DNA of 64,000 bases from Amesomyces nigricolor (lineage: Eukaryota; Ascomycota; Sordariomycetes; Sordariales; Chaetomiaceae): positions 1 through 64,000 of the forward strand of contig SRKS01000005.1 of the NCBI GenBank assembly GCA_004802645.1. The letters run 5' to 3'. The notes under the pieces are model-generated. The model was not told the DNA's origin. It did not search any database and worked only from the letters and a program-made list of their open reading frames with translations. Both the position numbers and the translations under genes were made by a program. Every line of letters begins with the position of its first letter. Within the stretch, counting starts at the first letter, position 1. Positions 1 to 12,769 of this stretch are shown here, piece after piece.

Positions 1-95
1 ACCCTAACCCTAACCCTAACCCTAACCCTAACCCTAACCCACCCTAACCCTAACCCTAACCCTAACCCTAACCCTAACCCTAACCCTAACCCTAA
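1..95. repeat. Telomere, (CCCTAA)n
   Basis: Direct CCCTAA repeats start at base 1, which is TTAGGG on the G-rich strand running toward the end. One unit near 37-41 is shortened. This is the usual telomere sequence of filamentous ascomycetes, and the window therefore starts at a physical chromosome end. Confidence 0.97.
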
Positions 96-277
96 TCCTA
101 ATCCTTATCCTTATCCTTATCCTAATCCTAATCCTTATCCTTATCCTAATCCTTATCCTTATCCTTATCCTTATCCTTATCCTTATCCTTATCCTTATCC
201 TTATCCTTATCCTTATCCTTATCCTTACTTATCCTTATCCTTATCCTTATCCTTATCCTTATCCTTATCCTTATCCT
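96..277. repeat. Variant telomere-like hexamers (CCTAAT, then CCTTAT)
   Basis: Canonical units give way to CCTAAT and then to about 25 head-to-tail CCTTAT hexamers with one 5-bp slip near 228. The period stays six, so this is a degenerate inner telomere or a hexamer array expanded from a mutated telomere unit. Confidence 0.9.
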
Positions 278-1047
278 ACCCTATTCCTTTAATCTAACCT
301 AACCTTATTCCGTTTATCTGACCCTAACCTTATTCCTTTTATAACCCTAAACTTATATCTACCTTCTAACCCTTACCCTCTCCTTTCCATCTAACCTTTA
401 CCCTAATCTATCTCTCTACTTCTTCTTTCCTTCTATAATCCTTACCACAACTCTACTCTCTAACTCTTCCTTTATTTTAACCTTAATAACCTTTACTTTA
501 TATCTATTCTCTAACTCTTCCTTTACTATTACTACTACCCTCTACCTTTTCCTTTACCTCTGTTCTCTAATCTTTACTTTCTCTTCTAACCTCTATATTA
601 CCGTTATAATCTAATCTTCCTTATCCTTTTATCATTTATATAACCCTGATATCCTCTCTCTATATCCTTTTGTTCTATTCCTATTATTCCATTCTCTTTA
701 TATCCATATTTTCTCTTTTTATTCTCCTTTACTTCTTCCATCTTTATATTTTATATCTCTTTGTATATATATTATTAATCCCTCTTTTCTATATTAAATA
801 TCCCCTTCTCTAACAATTATTATTCTTAACTTTCTTCTATTATTATATTTCTCACTTTATTAACCTATAATCCTAACCTTATACATATTATTACCTTATA
901 TCCTCTTATTACCAATTACTATTATACTCTCTTTATATTATCTATATTTAAATCTTTCCCTTTTATATATCTATTACTTCCTATATACTTTCTTTTCTTA
1001 TTACTACCCTCTTTACTTACTATACTATTATAAATATAATTCGAACT
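278..1047. other. G-poor, AT/pyrimidine-rich subtelomeric tract
   Basis: No gene is seen. The plus strand is almost free of G, mostly T, A and C, with decaying taacc/cctta motifs at the left. Gypsy A interrupts the same kind of sequence, which resumes at 6860 and runs into the 3' end of TLH1. It may be heavily mutated telomere-adjacent DNA. Confidence 0.7.
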
Positions 1048-1052
1048 CCTTT

Positions 1053-1277
1053 TGTCACGGGCGGGACAGGCAGGTAGTTCAATGACAGCGTGTTCAGGCT
1101 AAGCTACAGTCTCGGGCTCTATTCCGTCGGTACGGGCAGGCTTGATAGTCAAGACGTAGCTCGAAGAGCTATATACAGGTCTGACGACAGCGAGGTGCAA
1201 GATCTTCAACCTACAGTGGTCCGTGCAGCACGCTCCACTTGTAGGTTCTGACAGGCACGGCGTAGACCGCCGTGACA
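1053..1277 (-). repeat. 3' LTR of gypsy A
   Basis: 225 bp, TGTCACGG...CCGTGACA. The polypurine tract lies immediately internal to it, at about 1278-1295. Confidence 0.95.
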
Positions 1278-1323
1278 GTATCCCCCCTCTAGGTGCGAAG
1301 CTCCGTCGACGCACACTCCTAGG

Positions 1324-4300
1324 TCAGGGGCCGGGCTTGTCGGGGTAACGACGGTGGAAGTTGCGGACAAGCTCCTTCGCATGTTCCATATAGTCAGCGG
1401 GCACCTCGCCGGGTTGGTCGTACCCAGCCCACTTGACCGTATACTTCAGACGGGGACGGCCACCTCGGCCGCGGCGGTCCAGTCGGGAATCCAGGACTTC
1501 TTCGACCTCAAACTCCTCAACACCGTCGACCTCCACCGGCGGTAGGGGATCTTGTCGTTGGCCAGGCAAGGGGTTGTTAGCTGCAGGGCGGAGCAGGCTG
1601 ACGTGGAACACCGGGTGGTTCTTCATCGAGGCTGGGAGTTCCAGGCGATAGGCATACAGGTTGACAACCTTGGTGATCTTGAACGGTCCAAGGTTCTTCC
1701 AGTCGAGTTTCTTCTGCGGGCGGAGCGTCTTGATATTCCGGGCGTCGAGCCAGACTTCCTGGCCGACGTAATACTTGCGGGCAGGCTGGCATTTTCGGTT
1801 TGCGTACTCCTCCTGGCGGGCTTGGGCTACGCAGATCTCGGCCCTCAGGAATTCGTGGATTTCCTTCATCCTAGATGCGAATTGTTCGGCATCCTTGGCT
1901 CCAGGGGTATTGTCGGGCGCTACAGGTTCGAACCCCATGCGAGGATGGAATCTATAGTTGGCGAAGAATGGTATCATCTTGATGCTCTCGTTCAGGGCGT
2001 TGTTCAGGGCGAATTCGGCAAGCGGCAACCATTGGGCCCAGTCGTCTTGCAAGTAGGAGACGTGTCCCCTCAGGTACTGTTCTAGGAAGGCGTTGGCTCT
2101 TTCGGTCTGGCCGTTAGTCTCAGGGTGGAACGCGGTCGACAGTAGCGCTTTCGAGGCCAGCCGGCGGGTCAGGTGCTTCCAGAAGTCGGAAACGAATTGC
2201 GGTCCTCTGTCGGATACAACCGTCGTTGGGAGCCCGTGTAGCTTCCAGACGTGCGTCAGGTACAGGCGGGCTACCTCCTCAGCGTCGCAGGTGTCGCGGC
2301 AGGCAATGAAGTGTTTCATCTTGGTCAGGCGGCAGACGATAACCAGTATTGCGTTGTAGCCTTCACTCTCCGGCAAGTGTGTGATGAAGTCCATCGATAT
2401 ATCCTTCCAGGCTCTCTTAGGAATCGGCAGCGGTCTCAAGACTCCTTGGCGGGCTTCGCGGGAAGCTGTGATCCGGGTGCAGGTATGGCAGTTGGACACC
2501 CAGCGTTCGACGTAGGTGAGCATCCCAGGCCAGTAGTAGTCGCGGGACAGGGCCTCGTAAGTACGCGCTCGCTTCATGTGTCCAGCGATAGCGCTCTCGT
2601 GGTAGGAACGGACCAGTTCGGCATGCAACTCGGGGTAGTTCAGGACATACAGGCGGTCTCGATAGTACAGGTATCCTCCCCGGTCCTCGCACTCTGCGAG
2701 TGTGATACCCGGGTGGCGGCTCCGTAACTTTCTTAGCGCTTCTAGGATAGACTTCGGCTTTTCGTCTACCTCGTAGCCCTTGGCAAACAGGTCCTTGATA
2801 TCTGGTGGCAGTAGCGGCGTAGTTCTCTCAGGTGGCAGAGCGGGGCGAGGGGGTTCTGTCGGGGCTGGTATCTCTGGTCTGGTCTGGGAGCGGGTAAGGA
2901 CGTTGAGCTGGAGAGGCTCCGTGAACCGCACTCGTTCCTTTCGGGCTGGTTGAGGCGGCAGGTCGGGGGTCGGCAACAGGTCGGGAGTCGGCAACGGGTC
3001 AGGAGTCGGCAACGGGGATAGTGTTATAATCCGGGGATCCAGATTCGAGCGCTTCAGGACTGTCTGGCTTTGGTGCAACAGGCGTTCATCCCCCTCTTTA
3101 GGCAGGTCCTCTGACCTCCTGGTCAGGGCATCCGGCTTAGCGCCTTGCTTTCCAGGTCGGTAGGTGATCGTAAAGTTGAACCGGGATAGGAACTCAGACC
3201 ATCGGGCTTGTCGGCGGTTCAGGAGCTTAGTCGTAGTGAAGTACTCCAGGTTGCGGTGGTCAGTGATGACTTTGATCGGGGAGCTAGTACCCTCAAGTTC
3301 GGGCCTCCACTCCTCGAAGCAACGGATGATTGCTAGCAGTTCTTTATCGTAGATCTCGTAGTTACACTCTGTTGTAGAGTGCTTCTTAGAGAAGAACGCA
3401 ACAGGTCTCAGGATCCTATCGTCTCCATACTACGACAGAACGCCAGCGGAGACATAGTCGGAGGCATCGGTCTCTAGGATGATCTCTTTTTCCCAGTCGA
3501 ATGGGGCCAGGACAGGCGCAGAGGTAAAGGCCTCCTTCAGGTGGTTGAAGGACTCTTCGCAGCGTGAGTCCCAATGGAACTTTACGTCCTTCCGGGTCAG
3601 GTTGACCATCGGCGCGATGATCTTAGAAAAGCCGCGTACGAAACGCCGGTAGAAGTTTCCAAAGCCGATAAATGCTTGGACGTCAGTCAGGCAGGTCGGG
3701 GTTTCCCAGTCTCTGATTGTCTGTACTTTCTTAGGGTCCATCCGGATGCCGTAACGGCCAACGATAACCCCAAGGAACGTCGTTTCCTCCTTGAAGAATT
3801 CGCACTTCTGGATCTTTGCGAACAGGCCAGCTCTCCTCAGAGCTGTCAGGACTTTGCGGACGTGGTTCAGGTGTTCTTCTCTGGTACGGCTGTAGATCAG
3901 AATGTCGTCCAGGTATACGGTATAGAAAACATCTAGGTGTTCTCGCAGAGTGTCGTTGATGAACCGTTGGAACGTTGCGGGGGCTCCAGTCATCCCGAAT
4001 GGCATGACCAACGATTCGTAGAGGCCAAACCTCGTTCGGAATGCGGTGAGGTACTCTTGGCCCTCCTTGATCCGAATATTGTTGAACGCGGAGATGATAT
4101 CGATCTTAGTGAAGTACTTCATCCCCTTCAGGTTGTTCAGGGATTCCTTCGTCAGGGGTAGCGGGTAGCGGTCTTTGACAGAGATGTTGTTCAGGGCCCG
4201 GTAGTCGACATAGAAGCGGAGGCTTCCGTCTGACTTCTTGACGAACAAGACAGGTGAGGCTGCGGCGGAGGAGCTCGGGCGGATGAATCCCTTCTTTAGA

Positions 4301-5276
4301 TTCTCTTCTAACCAGGCCTTTAGAGCTTGCAGTTCGGTACGGGACATGGCGTATAATGGCCCAAACGGGGGCGTCTTGCCCTCGATCAGCTTGATATCGT
4401 GGTCGTATGGCCGGTGCGGGGGCAGTTTGTCGGCTTCCTTTGGGGAAAAGACGTCTTCGAAGTCTCGGAGCTCAGGCGGGAGCAGTTTCGTCAGGTCTGG
4501 CGGTCCAGGCAGGGACAGTTGGCGATCGATATCCTCGATTGTAACAGAGAACGCCTTGTATCCCCTACGGATGTATGCGGAGCAGGCTCGGAGGGATACA
4601 GCAGCGATATCGACATTCTCCAAACCGGCAGGGCGTGCGGGCAGATATTCCGGGCGTGCCCTCTTCGGCACGTCGTGTAGGGCCTTGATCCTAGTTGGTC
4701 GACTCGGGGTATTGCAGTTCTCTCGGCAGTAGTCGCTCTCGAAGGTAAACGTATAGCTCGCAAAGCCAACTCTCGGGTCGTGCTCCTTCAGCCATGGCAT
4801 ACCCAAGACGACAGGGTAGTAGGCCAGTTGCGTGACGTAGAGCTTGATCTCCTTCTCGTAGTGGTCTACAACTCTCATACCGGCCGTTGCGTAGTGGGTC
4901 ACCTTCCCACTCTCGGCCGAACGGCCATCGAAGACTTCAAGCGTGAATGGTCTCCGTAGTTTCTTCAGGGGCAGTTCGTAGGTCTCGGCCCAGCTCTGGT
5001 CAATGAAACCCTTCCCTTGGGCTCCAGAGTCGGTCAGGGCGTAGGTAGGAAGCCGTTGCTTCCCACTCTCCAGGGTAACAGGCAGGATCATTAGGTTCGA
5101 TCGCAAGTCCTCCTCCTCGCGGACGGAGAGGCCTTGTACAGATGCAGCAGAAATTCGCAGTATCCGGGCAGTCTTGGTTGTCTGGGTAGTCGTAGTTGGT
5201 ACAGTGGGCGAAGCGTTAGGGTAGTTGTCTGCGCGGGTGGCGAGAGTCTGAGAGCGACTTAGCTCAGACTCGCACC
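1324..5276 (-). pseudogene. gypsy A pol (protease-RT-RNaseH-integrase-chromodomain), one internal stop
   Basis: The reading frame is -1 relative to gag and stays open across the gag stop at 5259, with no ATG near its start, so expression by -1 frameshifting is likely. Domains in order: aspartic protease (ALTDSGAQGKG), reverse transcriptase (VDYRALN, YLDD active site), RNase H (LETDASDY, VITDHRNLEYF), integrase zinc-binding HHCC (ending CHTC), integrase core D,D-35-E (SMDFITH, VSDRGPQF, then E in QTERAN), and a C-terminal chromodomain (LKYTVKWAGY). One stop at 3430-3432 sits where other copies encode Gln before YGDD, a CAG-to-TAG change. About 1300 residues would be encoded without it. Confidence 0.92.
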
Positions 5277-6593
5277 GTTTACCGATGTATAGGGGCTTGG
5301 AGGCGGGCTTAGGGATCGGTCGGTGTCAGGGCTGGAGGGACGTTCGGTTCTGGCGGTACGGGCTTGCATATGCGGGCGTGTATCTGGGTGTGGGCAGAGG
5401 GCAACCCGGTGGTCCTTCGATCCACACCGGTAACACTCTCCTCGTTCCCTTCGTCCATTCGGTCGGGGCGTCCGCTGGGCACTCAAGTCCATCGGTTCTC
5501 CTTGGTTCTGGTTTCTAGTGGGGTACGGGGATCCGCTCCGTCTTGGTGGTTCGGTGGTTGTTCTGGGGGCGGTCTCGGCAAGGCTGGCTGGGGTAGTGGC
5601 CCGGGGCGTATAGTTCGGCCTAGTCCGGTTGACTTGTTTCTGATGCTGGCGGTACCGGTTGTCGAGGCTTTGGAGATGCTGGGCGTAGGCTTGGAACTGA
5701 CGGGACGGGGATGGGTTATGCAGGAGCATATCCTGGAGTTCCCGTGAGATACCTTGGAAGAGTAGGGGCGTCAGGCCTTCCTCAGGCATCTCTCCCTCCA
5801 GGGCCAGGCGTTGGAACTCAGAGAAGTAGGTACTGAAGTCATCGTTCTTCTGCTTGAGTTGGTACAGCTTGTTCTGGGCGTTCTGTACACGGTCGGGGTC
5901 GCCAAAGGCGGCTTCCAGGTAGGCGAGCATGTCCGGGTAGTCGGGAAACTGGGGGAGTCCATAGGCGATCTTTGGCAACATCAGCTGGTATGCCTTCCCA
6001 GTCAGCCGGCCGGCAACGTATGTCAGACGGCCCTGGGGGGTCGGGAATCGGTCGGCATTGGCGATCATCTTGCCGTAGACTTGCTGTGTGAAGCGTCGAA
6101 GGTCCGCGCGAGATCCGTCAAACTTCTCTGGGTCTGGGAGTTTTTCACTAAGGGTAGTCGATCCGGTACGTAAGGCAGGAGCAGGCGTAGGCGTTCTCGG
6201 AGCAGCATCTACAAGAGGCTCGGCCGGGGGGTTCGCAACAGGGAGGTCGGTCGGCGGGGTATGTACGGCGGGTGTAGCAGCGGCGAGGAGTTGGGCCTTC
6301 TCAACCTCAAGCTGAACGATCTTCCGGTAGAGTTCGAAGTTCCGTTCGTTCAGTTGTTCCTTCTAGTATCGGATAATGGCATCGCGATTCGAGATTTCGG
6401 TCTGGAGGGACAGGATGGCGGAGTCGTGGGTACGGGCAGTAGCGTAGAGGGTAGCGATCTCTTCCTCCAGAGAGGTAGCATGCCCATCCATATTCCTTAG
6501 GTAGAACATCCAACGTTCTGGATGTTCGTTGACGTGCGCGGTCAAGTCTGCCGCGGTGTCGGGGTTCGCAGGAGGTTCAGGGCGGGTAGCCAT
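5259..6593 (-). pseudogene. gypsy A gag (capsid-nucleocapsid), one internal stop
   Basis: The ATG (MATRPEPPANPD) lies about 40 bp inside the 5' LTR. It encodes a coiled N-terminal segment, a retrotransposon Gag capsid region (FDGSRADLRRFTQ, FPDYPDMLAYLE) and a canonical CX2CX4HX4C zinc knuckle (CYRCGSKDHRVALC), ending VNGASLS. Length would be 444 residues, as in intact copy E. A TAG at 6363-6365 replaces the Trp/Gln-context codon that is TGG/CAG in the other copies. It packages element RNA in the particle. Confidence 0.92.
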
Positions 6594-6634
6594 CGTATTA
6601 GAGACGGTCGGCTAATGGGGTAGGAGCTACGTAA

Positions 6635-6859
6635 TGTCACGGGCGGGACAGGCAGGTAGTTCAATGACAGCGTGTTCAGGCTAAGCTACAGTCTCGGGCT
6701 CTATTCCGTCGGTACGGGCAGGCTTGATAGTCAAGACGTAGCTCGAAGAGCTACATACAGGTCTGACGACAGCGAGGTGCAAGATCTTCAACCCACAGTG
6801 GTCCGTGCAGCACGCTCCACTTGTGGGTTCTGACAGGCACGGCGTAGACCGCCGTGACA
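6635..6859 (-). repeat. 5' LTR of gypsy A
   Basis: 225 bp, same termini as the 1053-1277 copy, differing at a few CpA/TpA sites. The inner edge TTACGTAGCTC is the primer-binding site. It can pair with GAGCTACGT inside the LTR, which suggests self-priming. Confidence 0.95.
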
Positions 6860-6927
6860 CCTTTATTTCTTTACATTCTATCTATTCTCTCCTTGGACTA
6901 CCCCCCCCTCACCACCTATTTCCCCCT

Positions 6928-9900
6928 CTATTCGTCCCTCTTATCTTCCTCCTCCTCCTCCTCCTCCTCCTCCTCCTCCTCCTCCTCCTCCTCCTCTTCT
7001 TGCCCCCATCCCCACAACTGCACCACTACCCGACACATCTCGTTACTCTCTATACCTCCCCACCGCACCTTACGCCCCATCCACCGGATTTGCCCTTCCA
7101 TATCCCCCTCGCTAACTACCGCCCCCTGCCCTCGCATCCACCTACGTAACCGCTTCGACCCCGTCTCGCCGCCTGCTCCCCACATCGACACCATCGTCGG
7201 TATTAATACTCCTATATACTGACACACGCCTCCGACGACCCGCCGAAAACCCCCCGCTTGCCCCCGTACCTCGTACCGCCCGCACATCGCCTACGGCAAT
7301 CCGCAATCAAAACAACACGAATACGCCTCCCATCGGATTTTCTCCCGAACCCGTTCCGACATCTCCCTGATATACTCCGCATCCGCCTCCTCGCAACTAT
7401 CCAACCGATAGCTACGGACTATCCTCTCCACCTCCCTCGTAGCCCGGCACTACGTACAACCCCCCGCCCACGTCTATAAAATCTTCTTGAACTGCTCGAC
7501 CTCTGCGTATTCGTCCGCTTGTCGCCGCCTCTCCGCCCAACCCTGTATCCGCCGCTGCACCCGGCCTTGATGAATCTCCAACTCCATCTCCGCCTCCGTG
7601 TCGGCCGCCTTTACCCCTATTATCACCCCGTTCCCCTCGCTCTCCTCTTTCTCTCCTGCCTGCCCTGCCTGCCCTGCCTGCCCGCCGCCGTTTACCGCCC
7701 TATTCGCCCCCGCCTCGTACCGGTAACACGCCTCCTCCCCATCCTCGCACCTTATCCGGTCCGCCCGCCCGTCCATCTCACCGTCCAACACCACCCGTAC
7801 GCACCTCTTTGTCTCCGTGAACTCCTACATCGCCCGCTCTACCCCGCGCGCCTCCGCCTGCTCCGCTGTCTCCTCCATCGCCCGCCCACGCCGGTCGTAC
7901 GATACTGCCCGGATGATGATCGCCTCGCTCGCCCGCCTATCGCGCCCGGCTCGCCTGCTCTCCTGTGCGTAATCCCGCAACCGCCGGACCGCCCCGACGT
8001 GTACTACCGCCCGGATCGCCGCCGCGTCGACCCCTAATCCCAATACGTTTGTTGCCGTGAATACCTGCCCTGTGCCCTCGCGCAACTGTCGGACCACCGC
8101 CCGCTTCGCCTCCGACCCGCCTACCTTCCGGTGGTAACACAACCCTCCTAACCGCTTCGCGTACTGCTCCGCCTTCCGGACCGTGTCGCAATATACAACC
8201 ATCTGCCCGCCCCCGCCCTCCCGGTGCTTCGCCTGCTTCTCCTCGACCAATGCCGCCACTATATCCTCCTCGTCCTCCGCTCGCCCGTCGTACCGCCGGA
8301 CCTCGTACCGAACGTTCGCCCGTATCGTGCTACCCCGGAACCACCTGACTGTCCCCGTACTCGCCCCCGGTAACCCTACTAATCGCTGGAACTCGGCCTC
8401 GTCCGCCGGCCGCAACGTTGCCGTTAAATATACCATCTGCGCCTCCGCCTTGACTAACCCGCGCAACCCTAATATCCGCGACCGCCACCCGCCCCCGGCC
8501 CCCGAATCCAACACCACGTAGCACTCGTCTACTACGATGCGGTCTAACCGGCCTATCGCCCGTTGCCGGTTGACGAAATGCCCGAAACTCTCCGATACCG
8601 CCGTCTCTGGTATTACCAATACAATCGACGCCTATTTATACGGTCTTCGCCCGCTCCACTCTACGCATTCGATGCCCATCGCGTCGTAACGGTCCTTGAT
8701 ATCGCTACGTAACGACACTAACAGTACTACTACGATCGTCAACCTGCCACCTGCCGCCGCCGCGTACGCCGCCGGCAATATAAACAATATACTCTTGCCC
8801 CCGCCCGTGCCTATTACTACTACGACCGGGCTCTCCTACCGTATGATCGCCCCTAATGCCGCCTCCTATACCCCGCGGAACCGCGCCTCGGGCCCCAACA
8901 TCCGCCGTAACGCCGCCCCGGTATCTACCTGCCGTATCTTCTTCCACCGCCGGTCCTCCTCCGCCGCCGCCTGCTACGCTATATCCGCCGATCGGGACGG
9001 TCTCGCCTGCCTGTTACCCCCTTCTCCTTCCTCTTCTCGTACGACCGAATCGAACATGCAAAACGCGTACCACTCGCGGCTGACCTGTCGGAACCCGATC
9101 CGCCGTACCTCGGTACTGAATAACGACTCGGCTATCGACCGCCTATAAATCCCCTCGCCGATCCGCGCCCTATGCCCGCTCTGCGCGTAGAACGCCTCCC
9201 CGACCGCCCGCCCGGCTATATCTCGGCCCCCTTCCTCCTCGCCCTCCGCCGTATCCGCGTTATTTATCATCTCGATTACCGGCTTGTTGCGGATATATCG
9301 TCGGTAAATCGCCTTGACGCTATACCGCCACGATATAATGCCCAACTTCTCGCCTATATACTCCGTCGATACCTTGGCGATCTGCCGGCTAATGCGGTTC
9401 GTATCCTATACGTCCGGCTGCCACTACGATGCCCCCTGGCCTGCATCCTCTTCCTGGCGCCCTCCTACCTCGTCGCCTCCTTCTTCTTCTCCCTCTTCCT
9501 CGATCTGTCCCCTACCCTCTACCCCGTCCATCCTATATAGTTCGCGCGCCGACCGTACCGCCGGCCGCCTCTGCCCCGTCTTCCTGGCCCTGTCGTATGC
9601 TACCGCCCTGTTCCGCTTGCGGCTCGCCCCTTTATCGCCGCCTTCTCCCCCGTATCTCGCCCCTGACCCGGGAAACGGCTATAGCTCGTCTGCCCGCGGC
9701 TCCTATATATACGGCTTGCCCCAATCTACCGCGCCCTGGCTTGCCCCCTGTACGACCAACCGCCAAAACGGGACCGCCAACCATACGTAATATACTGCCA
9801 ACTCGCCTACCTCTTGCGGCAAATACCGATAGATTACCTTGGCCTTGGCGCTTATCCCTATCGTCTTGCTATACATCGTAACGAACACTACCGTACCGTC

Positions 9901-12430
9901 CTCGACGAACAACCCCCGAACGTCCCTGTCCGCCCCGTTCTTATACTACACCGTGACTAACTCGGTCCTACGCGCCGGCTGCCCGCCACTCATATACATC
10001 AATACCAACAACTGCGCCCGGAACGCTTTCGTCGCCTCGGCATACTCGCGCACCCGCTCCATCCGCCACCCGGCCCTACCCTCTCGCCTGGTTATCGCCC
10101 CTATATCGTCGTCCGCGCTACCGCCGCTGCCGAAAAACTCGTGGCGTAACCGCGCCTCGCCTACAACCCGGTCCGCCAACCACCTCTTCCTATCCACGCC
10201 CCCGAACGCCTCTTGGTTCCGCGGGTCCTCGGCAAAACTCCACCCGGTCTTCGTCTCGGCCGTATTGTCTACCAACTGGTCCTACCGGATCGCCGGCCAC
10301 GCCGTGGCCCCCCCTGCTGCCCCTATCGCCCTTACTGTCCCTGTCGATTCGCCCGGTTCTCGTACGCCTGTCGCCGCCGGCTCGCCATCGTCATCTACGT
10401 CCAACAACAATACAGCCCGGCGCAACTAGGCCTGCGCTATATGCAATAACCTATAGATCATCGCCCGTAACGATACTATACCGAACCGTACATGCCCGAT
10501 CAACAACTCGTCTCCGTACCAATCTACTACCCTATCCGCATTCGTATTGGCCCGGATCGCCTTGCTATACGCCCGCAACCGCAATATCGAATCTATTGGC
10601 GACAGCCGCCCATCGAACGCTACAATCGTCATAAACCGCCGTACTATCTCCCGTACTCGGTCAAAATAGCTTCGCGCCCGCCGCCGCGCAACCGCCTTGC
10701 TCTCGCCGGCGAATCGCTGGCGCCGCTGGATCTCATCTTCCCGCGCCCGCTTGGCCTTGTACAATACGAACATCCGGGCTACCGTAACGATCGCCGACAA
10801 AACGGGCGTATATACCAACGCGCTCCGCCACCCGTGCTCCGGCTGGATGCCTATTACGGCCAACCCGCTATACAATGCGTTCTAGTACTCGTTATCGCCA
10901 ATATCGTAGTCCAACAACGCGATGAAAAAATCCAATATATGGCCCTCCAACTTGCTTGTATCGTCTTTGTCCTCGTCCTCGTCTTCGTCCTCGTCTTCGT
11001 CCTCGGCGCTACTTGTCTTATCGCCCCCGTCTCGCCCGCGAATCGTGGCGTATACGGCCGTACGAACCTGCTCGAACACGTCGGCCTGCTCGGTAATGAA
11101 ATGGTATGTCGGCCGTCGATCGCGGATCGCCTCTTCCTCGCCGCCCTGAACCGCCTCCTCCTCGTCGCCCTGAACCGCCTCCTCCTCCTCCTCCTCCTCC
11201 TCCTCCTATACCGACGGGCCGCTACCGCAATTCTCCCTCGACTCCCCCTCGACTTCCTCCCTATCTATCGGCTCCTCGACCGTCTCCAAATGCCACGTAC
11301 GCTATATATATGCCATCACCGACGCTTACGCTACGCTATACTTGACCATCGTCGCGCCCTTCTAGCCCGCGTTGAACGGCTTCTCGTTCGAATAGCCGCC
11401 AACCTCGCGCCGTTCGATGTAATTGACCGCCGCCGACCCGACCACGCTGGCCTGCGATACCTTCTACGCCCGCCAAACCACCCGCTCAACGGCCAATATC
11501 ACGATAGCTAACGCCTCCTCTTCTTCGGCCTCGCCTTGGCGTACTACGGCCGACGCCTCCTTGTTTCGACGGCGACTCGCCTCCTCTTCTTTGGCCTCGC
11601 CTTGGTACTGCCGATCCCTGTCCCCACGGCCCTCGCTGCCGCTCTTTGTCGCCTGCTCCTTACTATCCGGCCGCCGGGTAGTCGCCGCTAACCACTCACG
11701 GTCGAACCCGCGCAAATGCCGTAGCTACCCCGTCCGCCGTACCTATATATTAGCCGACAACCGCGATTGCTCGTCGATCAACGCCGCCGCTGCCTCGTCT
11801 TTCTCCTTGATAGCCCGCGCCGACGCCTCGAACATAGACTAGATAGCCTTTCGGGCACTCCCCGGGCGGCCCTTGCCCTGGTCTCGGCCTCGGGCGTCGT
11901 CGCTAGCCGCCGCCGCCGGTGCTACCTCGAACAACCGCTATAACGGGCCGTCCTGGCCAAACCGCTAGCAATATACCCCGTCTACCTACGCCTCGCCTAA
12001 CCTGCCTGCCGGCCTCGCCCCGGGCTTGCCCCTACGCTTCCTTAGGTTGACCCAACCGTGCTCGGACCGGCAATGCTATTAGATATATCTCCTTGTTCGC
12101 TGGATATACCCGCACTATATACACTTCTTACCATTAGCCCAAACAGGCAACCTATCGATCGCTAGTATAACGTCTCGGGGGAACTGGATACTATATATAT
12201 TAGCGGCCAACGACCCGTCCGCCTAGAACGCCGCCGCCTCCTCTACGATACGTTGCCGAACGTATATAGCCAAATGGCGGTAGTATAAACCGACGTACGA
12301 TACGACCAACTTCGCCGTTATAGCGCTATAGTACTCGCGGCAAATCGCTATCTAGAACGCGGGTAATAATATAAATAATCCGTCGAACGATACTATAGCT
12401 TCTTATACTATACCGAATAGTTATAGTCGT
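6928..12430 (-). pseudogene. TLH1: telomere-linked RecQ helicase, RIP-degraded
   Basis: Transcribed toward the telomere. From N to C the fragments show an OrsD/DUF3505-like zinc-finger region (about 12400-11950), an acidic-repeat region (11210-10880), a recombinase-like central region (about 10280-9000), a RecQ-type DEAD/H helicase core (about 8950-7900), and a Cys-containing C-terminus ending in a poly-Glu tract (6928-7000). Helicase motifs survive only in part: the DECH box reads DECYV, and the motif VI region reads QESRRAGRDRR where copy 2 has QESGRAGRDG. Many TAG/TAA stops break the frame. RecQ-family TLHs sit next to telomeres in several fungi and act, or are presumed to act, on telomere recombination. 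This copy cannot make a full protein. The N-terminal start is uncertain. Confidence 0.85.
6947..7004. repeat. (CTC)n microsatellite encoding poly-Glu
   Basis: About 17 CTC triplets on the plus strand, GAG on the coding strand, giving the poly-Glu C-terminus of TLH1. A shorter run at 11183-11210, and its equal in TLH2, encodes another Glu tract. Confidence 0.9.
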
Positions 12431-12769
12431 TTTCTTATAGGTATATCTAGGTAATGTAAATAGGCTTAGCTTCCATAGAGTAGGGCGGCGGGCTGACTCG
12501 TTAGCTAACCTCTTTTCTAGTTGCCTTTTGCTTTTTTTTTTATTAGGGGATTCTCTCCCTACCTCCTTCCCTCCCTACTCTTACCGGCCCTACCTAATAT
12601 ATCGGAACGAGTTCAGAAGCTCGAGGAGAGATATTACCGAAAACCCCCTGACTAGGAAGCGAAGACAATAATAGTAGCGATATCCTATTAATATTACGAC
12701 AAAACTATAGAGAGATGATAGCGATATTCCTATTACGAGACGACAGATCTAGATACAAACAACCCTTCT

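Larger units (their letters stand above)
1053..6859 (-). mobile_element. Ty3/gypsy chromovirus copy A, complete but inactivated
   Basis: A 5807-bp element with two 225-bp LTRs that begin TGTCACGG and end CCGTGACA. It is flanked by the 5-bp target duplication CCTTT (1048-1052 and 6860-6864). On the minus strand the order is LTR, gag, pol (protease, RT, RNase H, integrase, chromodomain), LTR. A polypurine tract (AGAGGGGGGATAC) abuts the 3' LTR. The matched duplication shows a simple insertion into the tract between telomere and TLH1. Stops in gag (6363) and pol (3430) are of the CAG-to-TAG type expected from RIP, so the copy is not autonomous. Confidence 0.95.

Noticed and set aside
1099..1314. 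Open frame covering an LTR (and its equals at 21496, 59478 and elsewhere)
   Set aside because: It lies within the LTR and polypurine tract, starts with a non-ATG codon, and repeats with every LTR; no coding evidence.
7519..8037. Long plus-strand frames opposite TLH1 and TLH2
   Set aside because: Low-complexity Pro/Arg-rich translations that mirror the GC-rich helicase coding strand.
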